Source of the DNA: Zygnema cylindricum
Taxonomy: Eukaryota > Streptophyta > Zygnematophyceae > Zygnematales > Zygnemataceae
Assembly (NCBI GenBank): GCA_037447655.1
Contig: JBBHKE010002002.1
Span: 1-61,747, forward strand
DNA: 61,747 nt
Direction of reading: 5' to 3'
In this document: positions 1-11,300 of the stretch, one piece after another
Layout: the number at the start of each line of letters is the position of its first letter
Position numbering within the stretch: the first letter of the stretch is position 1
The notes under the pieces: model-generated
What the model saw: only the letters and a program-made list of their open reading frames with translations
Databases searched by the model: none
Told to the model about the DNA's origin: nothing
Program-made: the position numbers and the translations under genes

Positions 1-469
1 AACCTAGCCGCTGAAATTCGACGCGCGATATTTGTTTTGCTATCGAAACAAATGCGCTGTATCCGTTCTGTCCCTATACCGTACTTCGTACTAAATCAAA
101 CTGTATCTATACACTAAGTATCTATTTGCCATTAAACCAATTAATCTACATGTGACGATTTATATATTTATCAAACCCTATATATTGTAATATGTGTCCT
201 AGACTTAACGGCTAGAGCTAACGGCTAATGCAAATTGACGGACGACAAGGACCAGGATCAATTCGTGGGTCCGTCAACTAACTTTTGGTAAGTCTACCTA
301 ATTTACCCCCTGTCTTCTCTAGAGAGCTTAGGCAGCCATGGATTTAGCTCCCTATCCAGCCTTTAGTGACCACAACAAGTGTGGGGGCTTGGAGAGGGGA
401 GTTAGAGGCAGACTGCCTCTGCCTTTTTCTATCCTATTTACAGACCTAGAAAATACACAAATATCAACA
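1..469 (-). repeat. LTR of a copia-like element, antisense, cut by window edge
   Basis: This stretch aligns, with clear divergence, to the right-hand part (about 19,730-20,180) of the solo LTR at 19,156-20,208, in the same orientation. Shared landmarks include a GCCATGG..TTAGCTCCCT block, an AGAGG.AGACTGCCTC block and GACCTAGAAA.TAC. Read on the minus strand it would start TGTTGA at 469, like the copia LTRs at 7,410 and 12,728. The gag reading frame of the gypsy element begins immediately after it, so it probably interrupts gag. Its other end, and so its target duplication, lie outside the window. The boundary at 469 is inferred from the TG start and alignment. Confidence 0.5.
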
Positions 470-1160
470 AAGTTATTAGAGAAGCAGTTGGGAAAATACC
501 GCAGCAGTTTGCTATAGCCGCGCGTGCTAGAATCCCAGCACGACGAGCGATGACGATCCCTATATTTGATCTGCTCTTTGTCATGTTTGAAATGTTCCAA
601 GTGGAATACCATATGCAAAACCCTGACCAAGTTCGTGAGTTAATGAATTTCATACGGAAGTTAGTAGAGACCGCCCCTGCCATGCGTACTCGTATAGAAG
701 CAATTCGTGAAGCATTTCCGGACTTAATGTCGAATGCTGAAGTTGTCCAAAAATTTGTCGGACAATTTCCTAGTCGGTCTAAAAAATTTATCCAGAGTTA
801 CCTGACTCAAACCTACGGCTTGAATTTCACTTTCGACCAAGCCGCCCAACATGCCGTGGAATACGAAATGCAAAATTGTTGGTGGGAAGCACATGACCGT
901 CCTACAGCTGTCCCAAAACATCTGATTATGTTTTCGATGTTGGAAGACAGGGCATGATGCCCGAATGTGTCCAAACAAAACTGCTACCTGTACATATTGC
1001 AAGAAAAACCGGACATTATGTCCAACGTTGTCATTTAAAGAACCCGGAATTTTCCTATCAGAACCAAATTAAGAGTGGTGACATTCCCGCTCGATCCGCA
1101 AAACCGACTCTACAGGATAAAGAACCGGAGAAGGACACCACTCCACCTAAGGTATCTTGA
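470..1160 (+). pseudogene. gag: Ty3/gypsy gag fragment with two CCHC zinc knuckles
   Basis: An open frame runs from the LTR boundary through the ATG at 550 to 957 (135 aa from that ATG). It has the helical, Gln/Glu-rich look of a gypsy capsid. A one-base frame change near 929 gives a perfect knuckle CFRCWKTGHDARMC (929-970; CX2CX4HX4C). A second knuckle follows at about 990-1,035 (CTYCKK, then HYVQRC after another frame break). Knuckles bind RNA during packaging in this family. The N-terminal part is missing because of the LTR on its left. It is the first module of the element that continues with protease at 1,479 and methyltransferase, RT and integrase beyond 13,900. Several frameshifts mark it as dead. 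Confidence 0.7.
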
Positions 1161-1478
1161 AAAGAGTGAGAGCGTTTGGAAATGCAAGAGTATATGGCGG
1201 CGATGATGAAGGAACAATTCGCAACCTTCATTACTAAAATGAAGCCACAATTTACAAACATAGCTCGCACTAAATCTAACAAGATTCCACCATCCAACAA
1301 CAACAGGCTACGTTTCGACAAAGGTTCGACCGATCACAGCCGTGACGGTAAAACTCCTACCATCCGCATTCGTTTTTCATTCACTAAAGAACCTTCTCCT
1401 CTCTTTCCTAAAAACGCTTCAGACATCACGACTAAAGCTCTTAACATGGTGGATCGAACTATACATTAGGCACACCGT

Positions 1479-2098
1479 GTGAAAGAACGCTTGTGCACTC
1501 TATCCACTATGATTTCTGACTCACCAAAAACCTCACCTATCTCCTTTACCTCCGATAACTTAACTGCAGCTGCCGCGTTACAAGCACTTCAACTGCACAA
1601 AAATCTTGTTGCTATTCATCCTATTTCCATAGAAGAGCGAAATCCTCTCGATCCTCACATGATTTTTTTGGATAACGGGAAGGGTGCATTGTTGATCAAT
1701 GGTATAGCCCCTTCCCTGCCTCTCATGGATACTTGTGCAAAGCCGGTGATATTGGGCTCTAGCTTTGCACTCAAGCTTGGTCTAACTCCAAACAAAATTT
1801 TGTCCACTTCTACTCGTTTGTTAACATCAGCTGGTACAACCGAGCCAGTCCTAGGAATCACTAAAGAACCACTCGTTTTCAGGTTCCAGAACGCAACGGC
1901 CACAGCATTTGCTGAGATCTTGGTTCACACTCAGGTCACTAAATATAGTGACTATGAATGCCTAGTGGGACAGGACGTTATATTTCGTGTAGGGGGTGGG
2001 GTTGACATGCATTATCAAACATTTTCTTATAAGTCCACTACCTTCCCAGATCGCAAAATGTGCATTCCGCTTATTTCGGCTAGGAAACCCATGCCTGT
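1479..2098 (+). pseudogene. Ty3/gypsy retropepsin, split by the copia insertion
   Basis: The frame 1,479-2,114 encodes a retroviral-type aspartic protease. The active-site loop reads PLMDTCAKPVILG, so the usual Asp-Thr-Gly is Asp-Thr-Cys. A second conserved stretch, YECLVGQDV, resembles the flap-to-C-terminal region. In the family the enzyme matures the Gag-Pol polyprotein. The natural frame ends at the copia insertion: CCTGT at 2,094-2,098 is repeated at 13,619-13,623, and removing the insertion plus one CCTGT continues the same frame into 13,624-13,711. The last few codons before the stop at 2,114 belong to the copia LTR. The fold assignment is solid. Loss of activity is inferred from the Gly-to-Cys change. 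Confidence 0.75.
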
Positions 2099-2991
2099 TG
2101 TTATAAAGAGGTAATTAATAGTTCACTTCCCTATTTTAGTTTTGCTTTAAAGAAAGAGAGTGAGGATCAAAGGCACGCAATGGCCGCCGCCATATTTAGA
2201 AAGTGGAAATTTTTGAAGTAAAAGGGTGTTTTACTAAAATGATGCCTAAATCTAGATTTGAACCTGCGACCTCTAGATTTTCTATAGCCTAACGCCTTAA
2301 CCATTAAGGCGTTACGAAACGATACACATGACGGGTTTCATAAATATATAATCATTAACGCAACAGCTAATTAACAACAGACTAACCAAAAGGAGCAATT
2401 CCTGCATTGTACGCGAATCTGAACCGTGTAAAATATGTTTTGATCCGACGGCTGGCATTATAGCCGCCACGCGAAGTGAGCTTTTTGCGGCATACGGAGA
2501 TAGCGTCACGCGGTTGCCACGTGGCGCCACATTATTTGATACCGGAGAAGATGGGAGGAGGAACCATGGCTTCCGATTTGACAGGTGTCACCTTGTAGAC
2601 CTTGTCGTACAATGGACGTACAATAAGTACATCGCCCATTGTACCTTCTTGTACTATATAGTGTTCCTATTGGACTAGGGTTTAGTAGTAGGTAGTCGTG
2701 AGTAGGCAGACCGAGACTTCGAAAATATTTAGGTACCTCTCTCTCTAAGAGAGCTTGTAACTATAAAGGTCATCTTTGACCATCCATAACTTACTGCTCA
2801 GGGGAGCAAATTTAGTGATTCTTTTTGCGTTTGACTCAGGGGGAGTCATATCCTCGCAGGGGTGAGAGTGGTCAGAATATTTGTGTGCCTGGCGGCGCTT
2901 ATTCAGCGGGAAAGTAGAAGGGGAAAATATTATCCTGGAGGCTTTACATAGGCTGCTCATTCTGTGGGTCAATAAAGACCACAAAATTTCA
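2099..2991 (+). repeat. Copia LTR 1 (5-prime)
   Basis: Begins TGTTATAAAGAGG and ends AAATTTCA, directly followed by the primer-binding site. It is preceded by the target duplication CCTGT. It matches LTR2 almost base for base apart from single-base length differences and a small change at the extreme 5-prime end. It includes a perfect 11-bp inverted repeat at 2,290-2,314 and an antisense tRNA-like segment just before it. Confidence 0.9.
2254..2314 (-). other. Antisense tRNA-like segment with perfect hairpin inside copia LTR
   Basis: On the minus strand this reads as a degenerate type II tRNA-like (Ser/Leu-like) fragment. TGGTTAAGGCG looks like a Pol III box A, and GGTTCAAATCT (2,254-2,264, minus) looks like a box B. 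The box A end overlaps a perfect hairpin TAACGCCTTAA-CCA-TTAAGGCGTTA (2,290-2,314). The same segment lies in LTR2 (about 7,568-7,630) and LTR3 (about 12,888-12,949). The T-arm stem is not conserved, so this is a remnant or a promoter-like element, not a working tRNA gene. The motif matches are seen directly; Pol III activity is inference. Confidence 0.45.
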
Positions 2992-3006
2992 GGTTATGGG
3001 CCCACC
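2992..3006 (+). other. Copia primer-binding site for half-tRNA iMet (body A)
   Basis: GGTTATGGGCCCACC directly follows the LTR. It is the exact complement of the anticodon stem-loop of plant-type initiator tRNA-Met (GGTGGGCCCATAACC), not of the tRNA 3-prime end. Drosophila copia primes from such a cleaved 5-prime half-tRNA. The gag ATG (2,996-2,998) lies inside the site. Confidence 0.8.
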
Positions 3007-6000
3007 CTCTAGGGTGCCCATATTTGATGGATCAGACTTTCTTTATTGGGAAATGATGATGGAGGGAGAACTATTTTAGAAGCATCAATGGGGCATAGTG
3101 TCTGGACAAATTCGATGCCCACCTCCACCTGGGTGTGGAAGGACACGTTTTTCTGGCACCTCCGCCTCTACAGTTGGGAGAACAGCTGCCACCATCACCG
3201 AGGATGAAGATGAGGAAGGAGAGGAGATTGTCATGGAAGGAGAAAAAGGAGGAGTTGCAACTCAAGTGACACCATTGCCGAAGGGGGATACCGGCAGCAA
3301 CACCACCAAAAACGGCGACAAGGGTTCAGATCGAAAGATCAGAGTATGAAAAGTGGAAACTACAAAGACAAGGTTGCTAAGCCCTTAATTCTTAAAAGTG
3401 TAGCAAAGGGCATTGCCATTCCCCTTATGCATGTCAAATCTTCATCTCAGATTTGGATATCACTAGTTAACAAATATAAGAGTGGATCATTGCAGCAACA
3501 ACAGTTGGCCGAAAATAAGATTGCAACTTATACATATAAAGAAGAAGTATGAATAATTATTGCAATGATTTAGGAGCATTATTTGGAGAGTTATTGAGTG
3601 CAGGTAACTCATTGTCCGAGAGACAAAGAGTGAACACATTAATGATGAAACTACCTTAAGAGTATGAGAATATCATTAACCGATTGCAGGACATGGGAGA
3701 TAGCAATTGGAATTGGGATGACACAGTGGGAATGATTTTAGTGAAAGAAAACACCATTGAGCTTAAAGAGAGGGAGTCCAAGTGTTTAAGCATTGACTAT
3801 AGGAGCTGATTGGCGGAATCATGATGAGGAGAGAGGGAAAGATCCCTATCAAAACTTTGTGGAAGAGGACAAGGAGGGTGGCAGATTTGATAGACATGGG
3901 AGAGAAACTTCTCGAGGAGGATTATGTCACTTCTGCAAGAAATCGGGACACTATATGGAAAATTTTGTCAAACTTGCAGATCTTCGACTGAAAGATGGTC
4001 AAGGAACCTCAAGGGATGGAGGAAAAAAAAAATGCTTTCCTGACTCAAGTTCATGATGAGGAAGTGGAAGTAAAAACTGAACCGGAAGAAGAGCTTGAGG
4101 AGCTTCTTCTTAATCCGAAAAACACTGAAAAATATGTCGACATTCCACGGAGACAAAAGTGTGCTTTCGGAGGTAAGAGGGATCCACCCGAGGATGGGTG
4201 GATCATAGACTCAGGGGCTTCAATGCATATGTGCAAAGATAAGCGGTTGTTCACTAAACTGAGAAAGATCCCAACAGTTGAGATATAGTACGGAGATGGT
4301 AGAGTAGAAACCACAAGTCTATTGGAACTGTTGACTTGAAGGTTCTAGTTGATGGAAAGGCCTCAATTGTGACACTCTCAGACGTTCTTTACCTTCCACA
4401 GCTTAGCAAGAACCTAGTTTCAACAGCTGTCCTAGATGAAAAGGAGTTTAAAATAGGAACTAGGAAAGGAATCTTCACAACAAGCTTTGATAATGAAGTT
4501 TATTTCATAGCTGAGAAGGGCAGTCAAGGAATGTTCAGAATTGTTCTTTGTAATGAAAAGAGTGTTCTCTACTCGTGTGCAAGTGAGATGATGCTTTGGC
4601 ATAAAAGGTTGGGGCATGTGCATCTAGATAGATTAAAGAAAATGAAGAAAAGGGAATAGTTGAGGGTAATTACTTTTGAGGATGATGAGACCTTTGATGA
4701 TTGTAGTGGATGTGCCCAAGGGAAGATTGATAGACTTCAATTTCCAAAGGCAACCACATTTAGGAGTGAGAAAGTACTAGATCTAGTTCACACTGATGTT
4801 TGGGGACCTGCTATGTATGCTTCACATGGGGGGGAAGAGATCGACGTTTAACCATCACAGATGATTGGTCTAGATACACGAAGGTATACTTTCTCAGACA
4901 AGAGTCAGAGGTATTAAGATGTTTCAAAGAGTATAAAGTATGGAGTGAAAAACTACATGAAACCTCAATAAAAGAGATAAGAAGTGATAATGGGAAAGAA
5001 TACACCTCAAGGGAATTTGAAGAATATCTTAAAGAAGAAGGAATTCATCATGTGAAAACTGTTCCCTATAATCCGGAACAAAATGGAGTAGCAGAAAGAG
5101 TGAATAGAACTTTAGGAGATATGTCCAGAAGTATGTTAACTGATAAGAGGATAGGGTTGCAGTTTTGGGCGGAGTCTATGAACTATGCTAATTTCATCAA
5201 AAATAGAGTCCTAACTTCAGCAAATAAGGAGGAAACTCCGTATGAGAGGTGGATAGGAAGAAAGCCTGATTTGTCTAGTTTGATAGTGTTCGGAAGTCAA
5301 GTCCACAGTTTGGATTCTGATAAGACTAAATGGAAGTTAGAGGGGAGAGGGAAGCCAGGATATCTTGTAGGATATGATGAGAGCACAAAAGGATACCGAG
5401 TGTATGACTTGAAAAAGAGAGATATAATTTTGGTAAAACACATAGTGGTGATGAATGAAGAGAAGTCCATTGATCCATTCAAATATAATAAAGAAGTCAA
5501 AATCAGATTGAAACAAATCACTTTTCTGACTTTGACTTTGAAAATGAAGAGAAGGAAGATGGAGAAAAAGAAAAATCTGCAGATCTACCAAAGGAGAAGG
5601 AGGAAAGGACAACATCCGAGGTAACGCCACAATACGAAGTGGAAACTAATAAAGAACTTGATGAGACACCGGAGTTGGAATATAGGGGAGATGAATATCT
5701 CCCAAAACGAAACTCAAGGGCGTCCGATTTTGAAGGGGGAAGAAGAAGTAGTAAACGACTTCAAGAAAGACAAGTAAATAACCAACTCACAAAGATGTCT
5801 CACCCTGATGAACCTCAAACATACTTAGAGGCCATAAACACTCCAGAAAGTAGCCGGTGGATCACAGCTATAAATGAAGAAATGGCCTATATCATGGAAG
5901 CCAATACCTGGGAGTTGGTAGATTGTCCACCGGACCGAAAACCGATCGGATGTAAGTGGGTGTTTAAATTTAAATTACACCCGGATAATACCATTGAGAG

Positions 6001-7363
6001 GTACAAAGCTAGGTTAGTTGCAAAAGGTTATACTCAGAAAGAAGGGATAGACTACGAAGAAACCTTTGCACCTGTAGTCAGATTTCCTTCGATTAGAATC
6101 CTTTTAGGTATAGCCGCAGCGGAGGATATGGAAATCCACCAGATGGATATTAAAACGACCTTTTTGCACGGAGAGTTGGAAGAAGAAATTTACATGAGGC
6201 AACCGAAAGGATTCGTGGAAAGTGGGGAAGAAAACAAAGTTTGCAACTGATAAAATCACTATATGAGCTTAAGCAAGCCCCGCGACAGTGGAATATGAAG
6301 CTCGACGAATTTCTGACCGGTTTGGGGTATATCAGAATTAGTTCAGATCACTCTATATATTTATTTTGAGGATGAGAATGGAGTGATATTTATTGCTATT
6401 TATGTGGATGATTTGTTGGTCTTAAGCAAGTCCTTAGATAAAATCAACAAACTAAAACGGGATCTTAGAAGCAGTATTGATATGAAAGATCTTGGCGAAG
6501 CAAAGTACATTTTGGGAATTCAGATGGAGAGAGATAGAGGGAATAGAATTATAAAACTCACTCAAAAAGAAACAATCGGTAATATGCTAGAAAAATTTCA
6601 AATGGAGAAAGCAAACGGATGTACTACTCCCATGGATTTGAAGAAAGTGAGTGATGGAGTGAAGAGGGAGGAATATTGATCATTAATGATGAGATGGATG
6701 AGATAGAAAGGAAATTTATGGCAAAAATCCCTTATCGGCAGATTGTAGGCAGTTTAATTTATTTTATGAATTGTACCCGTCCGGATATAGCTGCAGTTGT
6801 AGGTGTCCTTAGTAGAAATCTTAATGAACCAAGAAAGAGAGACTGGGAGGCTGCCAAAAGGGTGATGAGGTATCTCGTGGGGACAAGGGAATTATGGTTG
6901 CATTTGGGAGGGGGAGCACACTGACATCACCACTTGGAGTGAGGCCAGCTATGGAGATGTTCTTTTAAGGTGGTTTACGACTAGATATGTGTTGCAAATT
7001 GGATCCGGTGCATGTTGTTGGAGTAGCAAGCAACAAAAAGTAGTTGCTCAGTCCACTATGGAGACTGAATACATGGCTTCCTGTGCTACCACCAAAGAAT
7101 TAATGTGGGTTAAATCTCTTCTTGAAGAACTTGGGTTCATGAAGTGTAGAACTCAAAATGTTTTTTGTGATAATCAAGCTGCTATATCTATTGCCGCTAA
7201 TCCGAAACATCACTTCAAAGCGAAGCATATGGATATTAGACTAAGTTTTGTCAAAGAGAAGGTTGAAAATAAAATCACTAAACTGGTTCATAAAACTGAT
7301 AGAGAAATGATTGTTGACATGATGACAAAAACACTGCCTTCCCCTAAGTTGATTTATTGCTGA
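2996..7363 (+). pseudogene. Copia gag-pol, body A (broken)
   Basis: The polyprotein starts at the ATG inside the primer-binding site with the copia Gag signature PIFDGSDFLYW. Modules in order: UBN2-type gag (about 3,330-3,790); a zinc knuckle CHFCKKSGHYMENF (near 3,930-3,970) whose last Cys is Phe; protease WIIDSGASMHM (near 4,200-4,235); the pre-integrase motif LWHKRLGHVHLD; integrase with HTDVWGP, RSDNGKEY and NGVAERVNRT supplying D, D and E (about 4,785-5,105); RT with [12 protein letters not shown] and YVDDLLVLS (about 5,830-6,680); and RNase H with QSTMETEYMA, ending at the TGA at 7,361. Frames break at many single-base indels and at a TAG after the protease. Body B often has the frame intact where A is broken, and the reverse. 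Confidence 0.85.
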
Positions 7364-7401
7364 GAAAACTGTGGATTAAAATTGAAAAGTGACTAGGAAT
7401 T

Positions 7402-7409
7402 AAGGGGAG
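7402..7409 (+). other. Polypurine tract, body A
   Basis: AAGGGGAG lies immediately before the TGTTGAAAAG start of LTR2, the standard position of the plus-strand primer in LTR retrotransposons. The same site before LTR3 reads AAGGGGGAG (12,719-12,727). Confidence 0.75.
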
Positions 7410-8301
7410 TGTTGAAAAGAGGTAATTAATAGTTCACTTCCCTATTTTAGTTTTGTTTTAAAGAAAGAGAGTGAGGATCAAAGGCGCGCAATGGCCGCCG
7501 CCATATTTAGAAAGTGGAAATTTTTGAAGTAAAGGGTGTTTTACTAAAATGATGCCTAAATCTAGATTTGAACCTGCGACCTCTAGATTTTCTATAGCCT
7601 AACGCCTTAACCATTTAAGGCGTTACGAAACGATTACACATGACGGGTTTCATAAATATATAATCATTAACGCAACAGCTAATTAACAACAGACTAACCA
7701 AAAGGAGCAATTCCTGCATGTACGCGAATCTGAACCGTGTAAATATGTTTTGATCCGACGGCTGGCATTATAGCCGCCACGCGAAGTGAGCTTTTTGCGG
7801 CATACGGAGATAGCGTCACGCGGTGCCACGTGGCGCCACATTATTTTGATACCGGAGAAGATGGGAGGAGGAACCATGGCTTCCGATTTGACAGGTGTCA
7901 CCTTGTAGACCTTGTCGTACAATGGACGTACAATAAGTACATCGCCCATTGTACCTTCTTGTACTATATAGTGTTCCTATTGGACTAGGGTTTAGTAGTA
8001 GGTAGTCGTGAGTAGGCAGACCGAGACTTCGAAAATATTTAGGTACCTCTCTCTCTAAGAGAGCTTGTAACTATAAAGGTCATCTTTGACCATCCATAAC
8101 TTACTGCTCAGGGGAGCAAATTTAGTGATTCTTTTTGCGTTTGACTCAGGGGAGTCATATCCTCGCAGGGGTGAGAGTGGTCAGAATATTTGTGTGCCTG
8201 GGCGGCGCTTATTCAGCGGGAAAGTAGAAGGGGAAAATATTATCCTGGAGGCTTTACATAGGCTGCTCATTCTGTGGGTCAATAAAGACCACAAAATTTC
8301 A
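7410..8301 (+). repeat. Copia LTR 2 (shared, middle)
   Basis: Begins TGTTGAAAAGAGG and ends AAATTTCA. It serves as 3-prime LTR of body A and 5-prime LTR of body B. Its last 200 bp match LTR1 and not LTR3. No target duplication separates it from either body, as expected for a recombination-derived tandem. Confidence 0.9.
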
Positions 8302-8316
8302 GGTTATGGGCCCACC
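8302..8316 (+). other. Copia primer-binding site for half-tRNA iMet (body B)
   Basis: GGTTATGGGCCCACC again follows the LTR directly, with the gag ATG at 8,306-8,308 inside it. It is identical to the site of body A. Confidence 0.8.
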
Positions 8317-11300
8317 CTCTAGGGTGCCCATATTTGATGGATCAGACTTTCTTTATTGGGAAATGATGATGGAGGGGAGAACTATTTTAGAAGCATCAAT
8401 GGGGCATAGTGTCTGGACAAATTCGATGCCCACCTCCACCTGGGTGTGGAAGGACACGTTTTTCTGGCACCTCCGCCTCTACAGTTGGGAGAACAGCTGC
8501 CACCATCACCGAGGATGAAGATGAGGAAGGAGAGGAGATTGTCATGGAAGGAGAAAAAAGGAGGAGTTGCAACTCAAGTGACACCATTGCCGAAGGGGAT
8601 ACCGGCAGCAACACCACCAAAAACGGCGACAAGGGTTCAGATCGAAAGATCAGAGTATGAAAAGTGGAACTACAAAGACAAGGTTGTTAAGCCCTTAATT
8701 CTTAAAAGTGTAGCAAAGGGCATTGCCATTCCCCTTATGCATGTCAAATCTTCATCTCAGATTTGGATATCACTAGTTAACAAATATAAGAGTGGATCAT
8801 TGCAGCAACAACAGTTGGCCGAAAATAAGATTGCAACTTATACATATAAAGAAGAAGTATGAATAATTATTGCAATGATTTAGGAGCATTATTTGGAGAG
8901 TTATTGAGTGCAGGTAACTCATTGTCCGAGAGACAAAGAGTGAACACATTAATGATGAAACTACCTTAAGAGTATGAGAATATCATTAACCGATTGCAGG
9001 ACATGGGAGATAGCAATTGGAATTGGGATGACACAGTGGGAATGATTTTAGTGAAAGAAAACACCATTGAGCTTAAGAGAGGGAGTCCAAGTGTTTAAGC
9101 ATTGACTATAGGAGCTGATTGGCGGAATCATGATGAGGAGAGAGGGAAAGATCCTATCAAAACTTTGGTGGAAGAGGACAAGGAGGGTGGCAGATTTGAT
9201 AGACATGGGAGAGAAACTTCTCGAGGAGGATTATGTCACTTCTGCAAGAAATCGGGACACTATATGGAAAATTTTGTCAAACTTGCAGATCTTCGACTGA
9301 AAGATGGTCAAGGAACCTCAAGGGATGGAGGAAAAAAAAATGCTTTCCTGACTCAAGTTCATGATGAGGAAGTGGAAGTAAAAACTGAACCGGAAGAAGA
9401 GCTTGAGGAGCTTCTTCTTAATCCGAAAAACACTGAAAAATATGTCGACATTCCACGGAGACAAAAGTGTGCTTTCGGAGGTAAGAGGGATCCACCCGAG
9501 GATGGGTGGATCATAGACTCAGGGGCTTCAATGCATATGTGCAAAGATAAGCGGTTGTTCACTAAACTGAGAAAGATCCCAACAGTTGAGATATAGTACG
9601 GAGATGGTAGAGTAGAAACCACAAGTCTATTGGAACTGTTGACTTGAAGGTTCTAGTTGATGGAAAGGCCTCAATTGTGACACTCTCAGACGTTCTTTAC
9701 CTTCCACAGCTTAGCAAGAACCTAGTTTCAACAGCTGTCCTAGATGAAAAGGAGTTTAAAATAGGAACTAGGAAAGGAATCTTCACAACAAGCTTTGATA
9801 ATGAAGTTTATTTCATAGCTGAGAAGGGCAGTCAAGGAATGTTCAGAATTGTTCTTTGTAATGAAAAGAGTGTTCTCTACTCGTGTGCAAGTGAGATGAT
9901 GCTTTGGCATAAAAGGTTGGGGGCATGTGCATCTAGATAGATTAAAGAAAATGAAGAAAAAGGGAATAGTTGAGGGTATTACTTTTGAGATGATGAGACC
10001 TTTGATGATTGTAGTGGATGTGCCCCAAGGGAAGATTGATAGACTTCAATTTCCAAAGGCAACCACATTTAGGAGTGAGAAAGTACTAGATCTAGTTCAC
10101 ACTGATGTTTGGGGACCTGCTATGTCATGCTTCACATGGGGGGGAAGAGATCGACGTTAACCATCACAGATGATTGGTCTAGATACACGAAGGTATACTT
10201 TCTCAGACAAGAGTCAGAGGTATTAAGATGTTTCAAAGAGTATAAAGTATGGAGTGAAAAACTACATGAAACCTCAATAAAAGAGATAAGAAGTGATAAT
10301 TGGGAAAGAATACACCTCAAGGGAATTTGAAGAATATCTTAAAGAAGAAGGAATTCATCATGTGAAAACTGTTCCCTATAATCCGGAACAAAAATGGAGT
10401 AGCAGAAAGAGTGAATAGAACTTTAGGAGATATGTCCAGAAGTATGTTAACTGATAAGAGGATAGGGTTGCAGTTTTGGGCGGAGTCTATGAACTATGCT
10501 AATTTCATCAAAAATAGAGTCCTAACTTCAGCAAATAAGGAGGAAACTCCGTATGAGAGGTGGATAGGAAGAAGCCTGATTTGTCTAGTTTGATAGTGTT
10601 CGGAAGTCAAGTCCACAGTTTGGATTCTGATAAGACTAAATGGAAGTTAGAGGGGAGAGGGAAGCCAGGATATCTTGTAGGATATGATGAGAGCACAAAA
10701 GGATACCGAGTGTATGACTTGAAAAAGAGAGATATAATTTTGGTAAAACACATAGTGGTGATGAATGAAGAGAAGTCCATTGATCCATTCAAATATAATA
10801 AAGAAGTCAAAATCAGATTTGAAACAAATCACTTTTCTGACTTTGACTTGAAAATGAAGAGAAGGAAGATGGAGAAAAAGAAAAATCTGCAGATCTACCA
10901 AAGGAGAAGGAGGAAAGGACAACATCCGAGGTAACGCCACAATACGAAGTGGAAACTAATAAAGAACTTGATGAGACACCGGAGTTGGAATATAGGGGAG
11001 ATGAATATCTCCCAAAACGAAACTCAAGGGCGTCCGATTTTGAAGGGGGAAGAAGAAGTAGTAAACGACTTCAAGAAAGACAAGTAAATAACCAACTCAC
11101 AAAGATGTCTCACCCTGATGAACCTCAAACATACTTAGAGGCCATAAACACTCCAGAAAGTAGCCGGTGGATCACAGCTATAAATGAAGAAATGGCCTAT
11201 ATCATGGAAGCCAATACCTGGGAGTTGGTAGATTGTCCACCGGACCGAAAAACCGATCGGATGTAAGTGGGTGTTTAAATTTAAATTACACCCGGATAAT

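Noticed and set aside
2096-2100. TGTTG at 2,096 as the start of copia LTR1
   Set aside because: Starting at 2,099 gives a perfect CCTGT duplication with 13,619-13,623 and restores the gypsy frame; starting at 2,096 gives no duplication.
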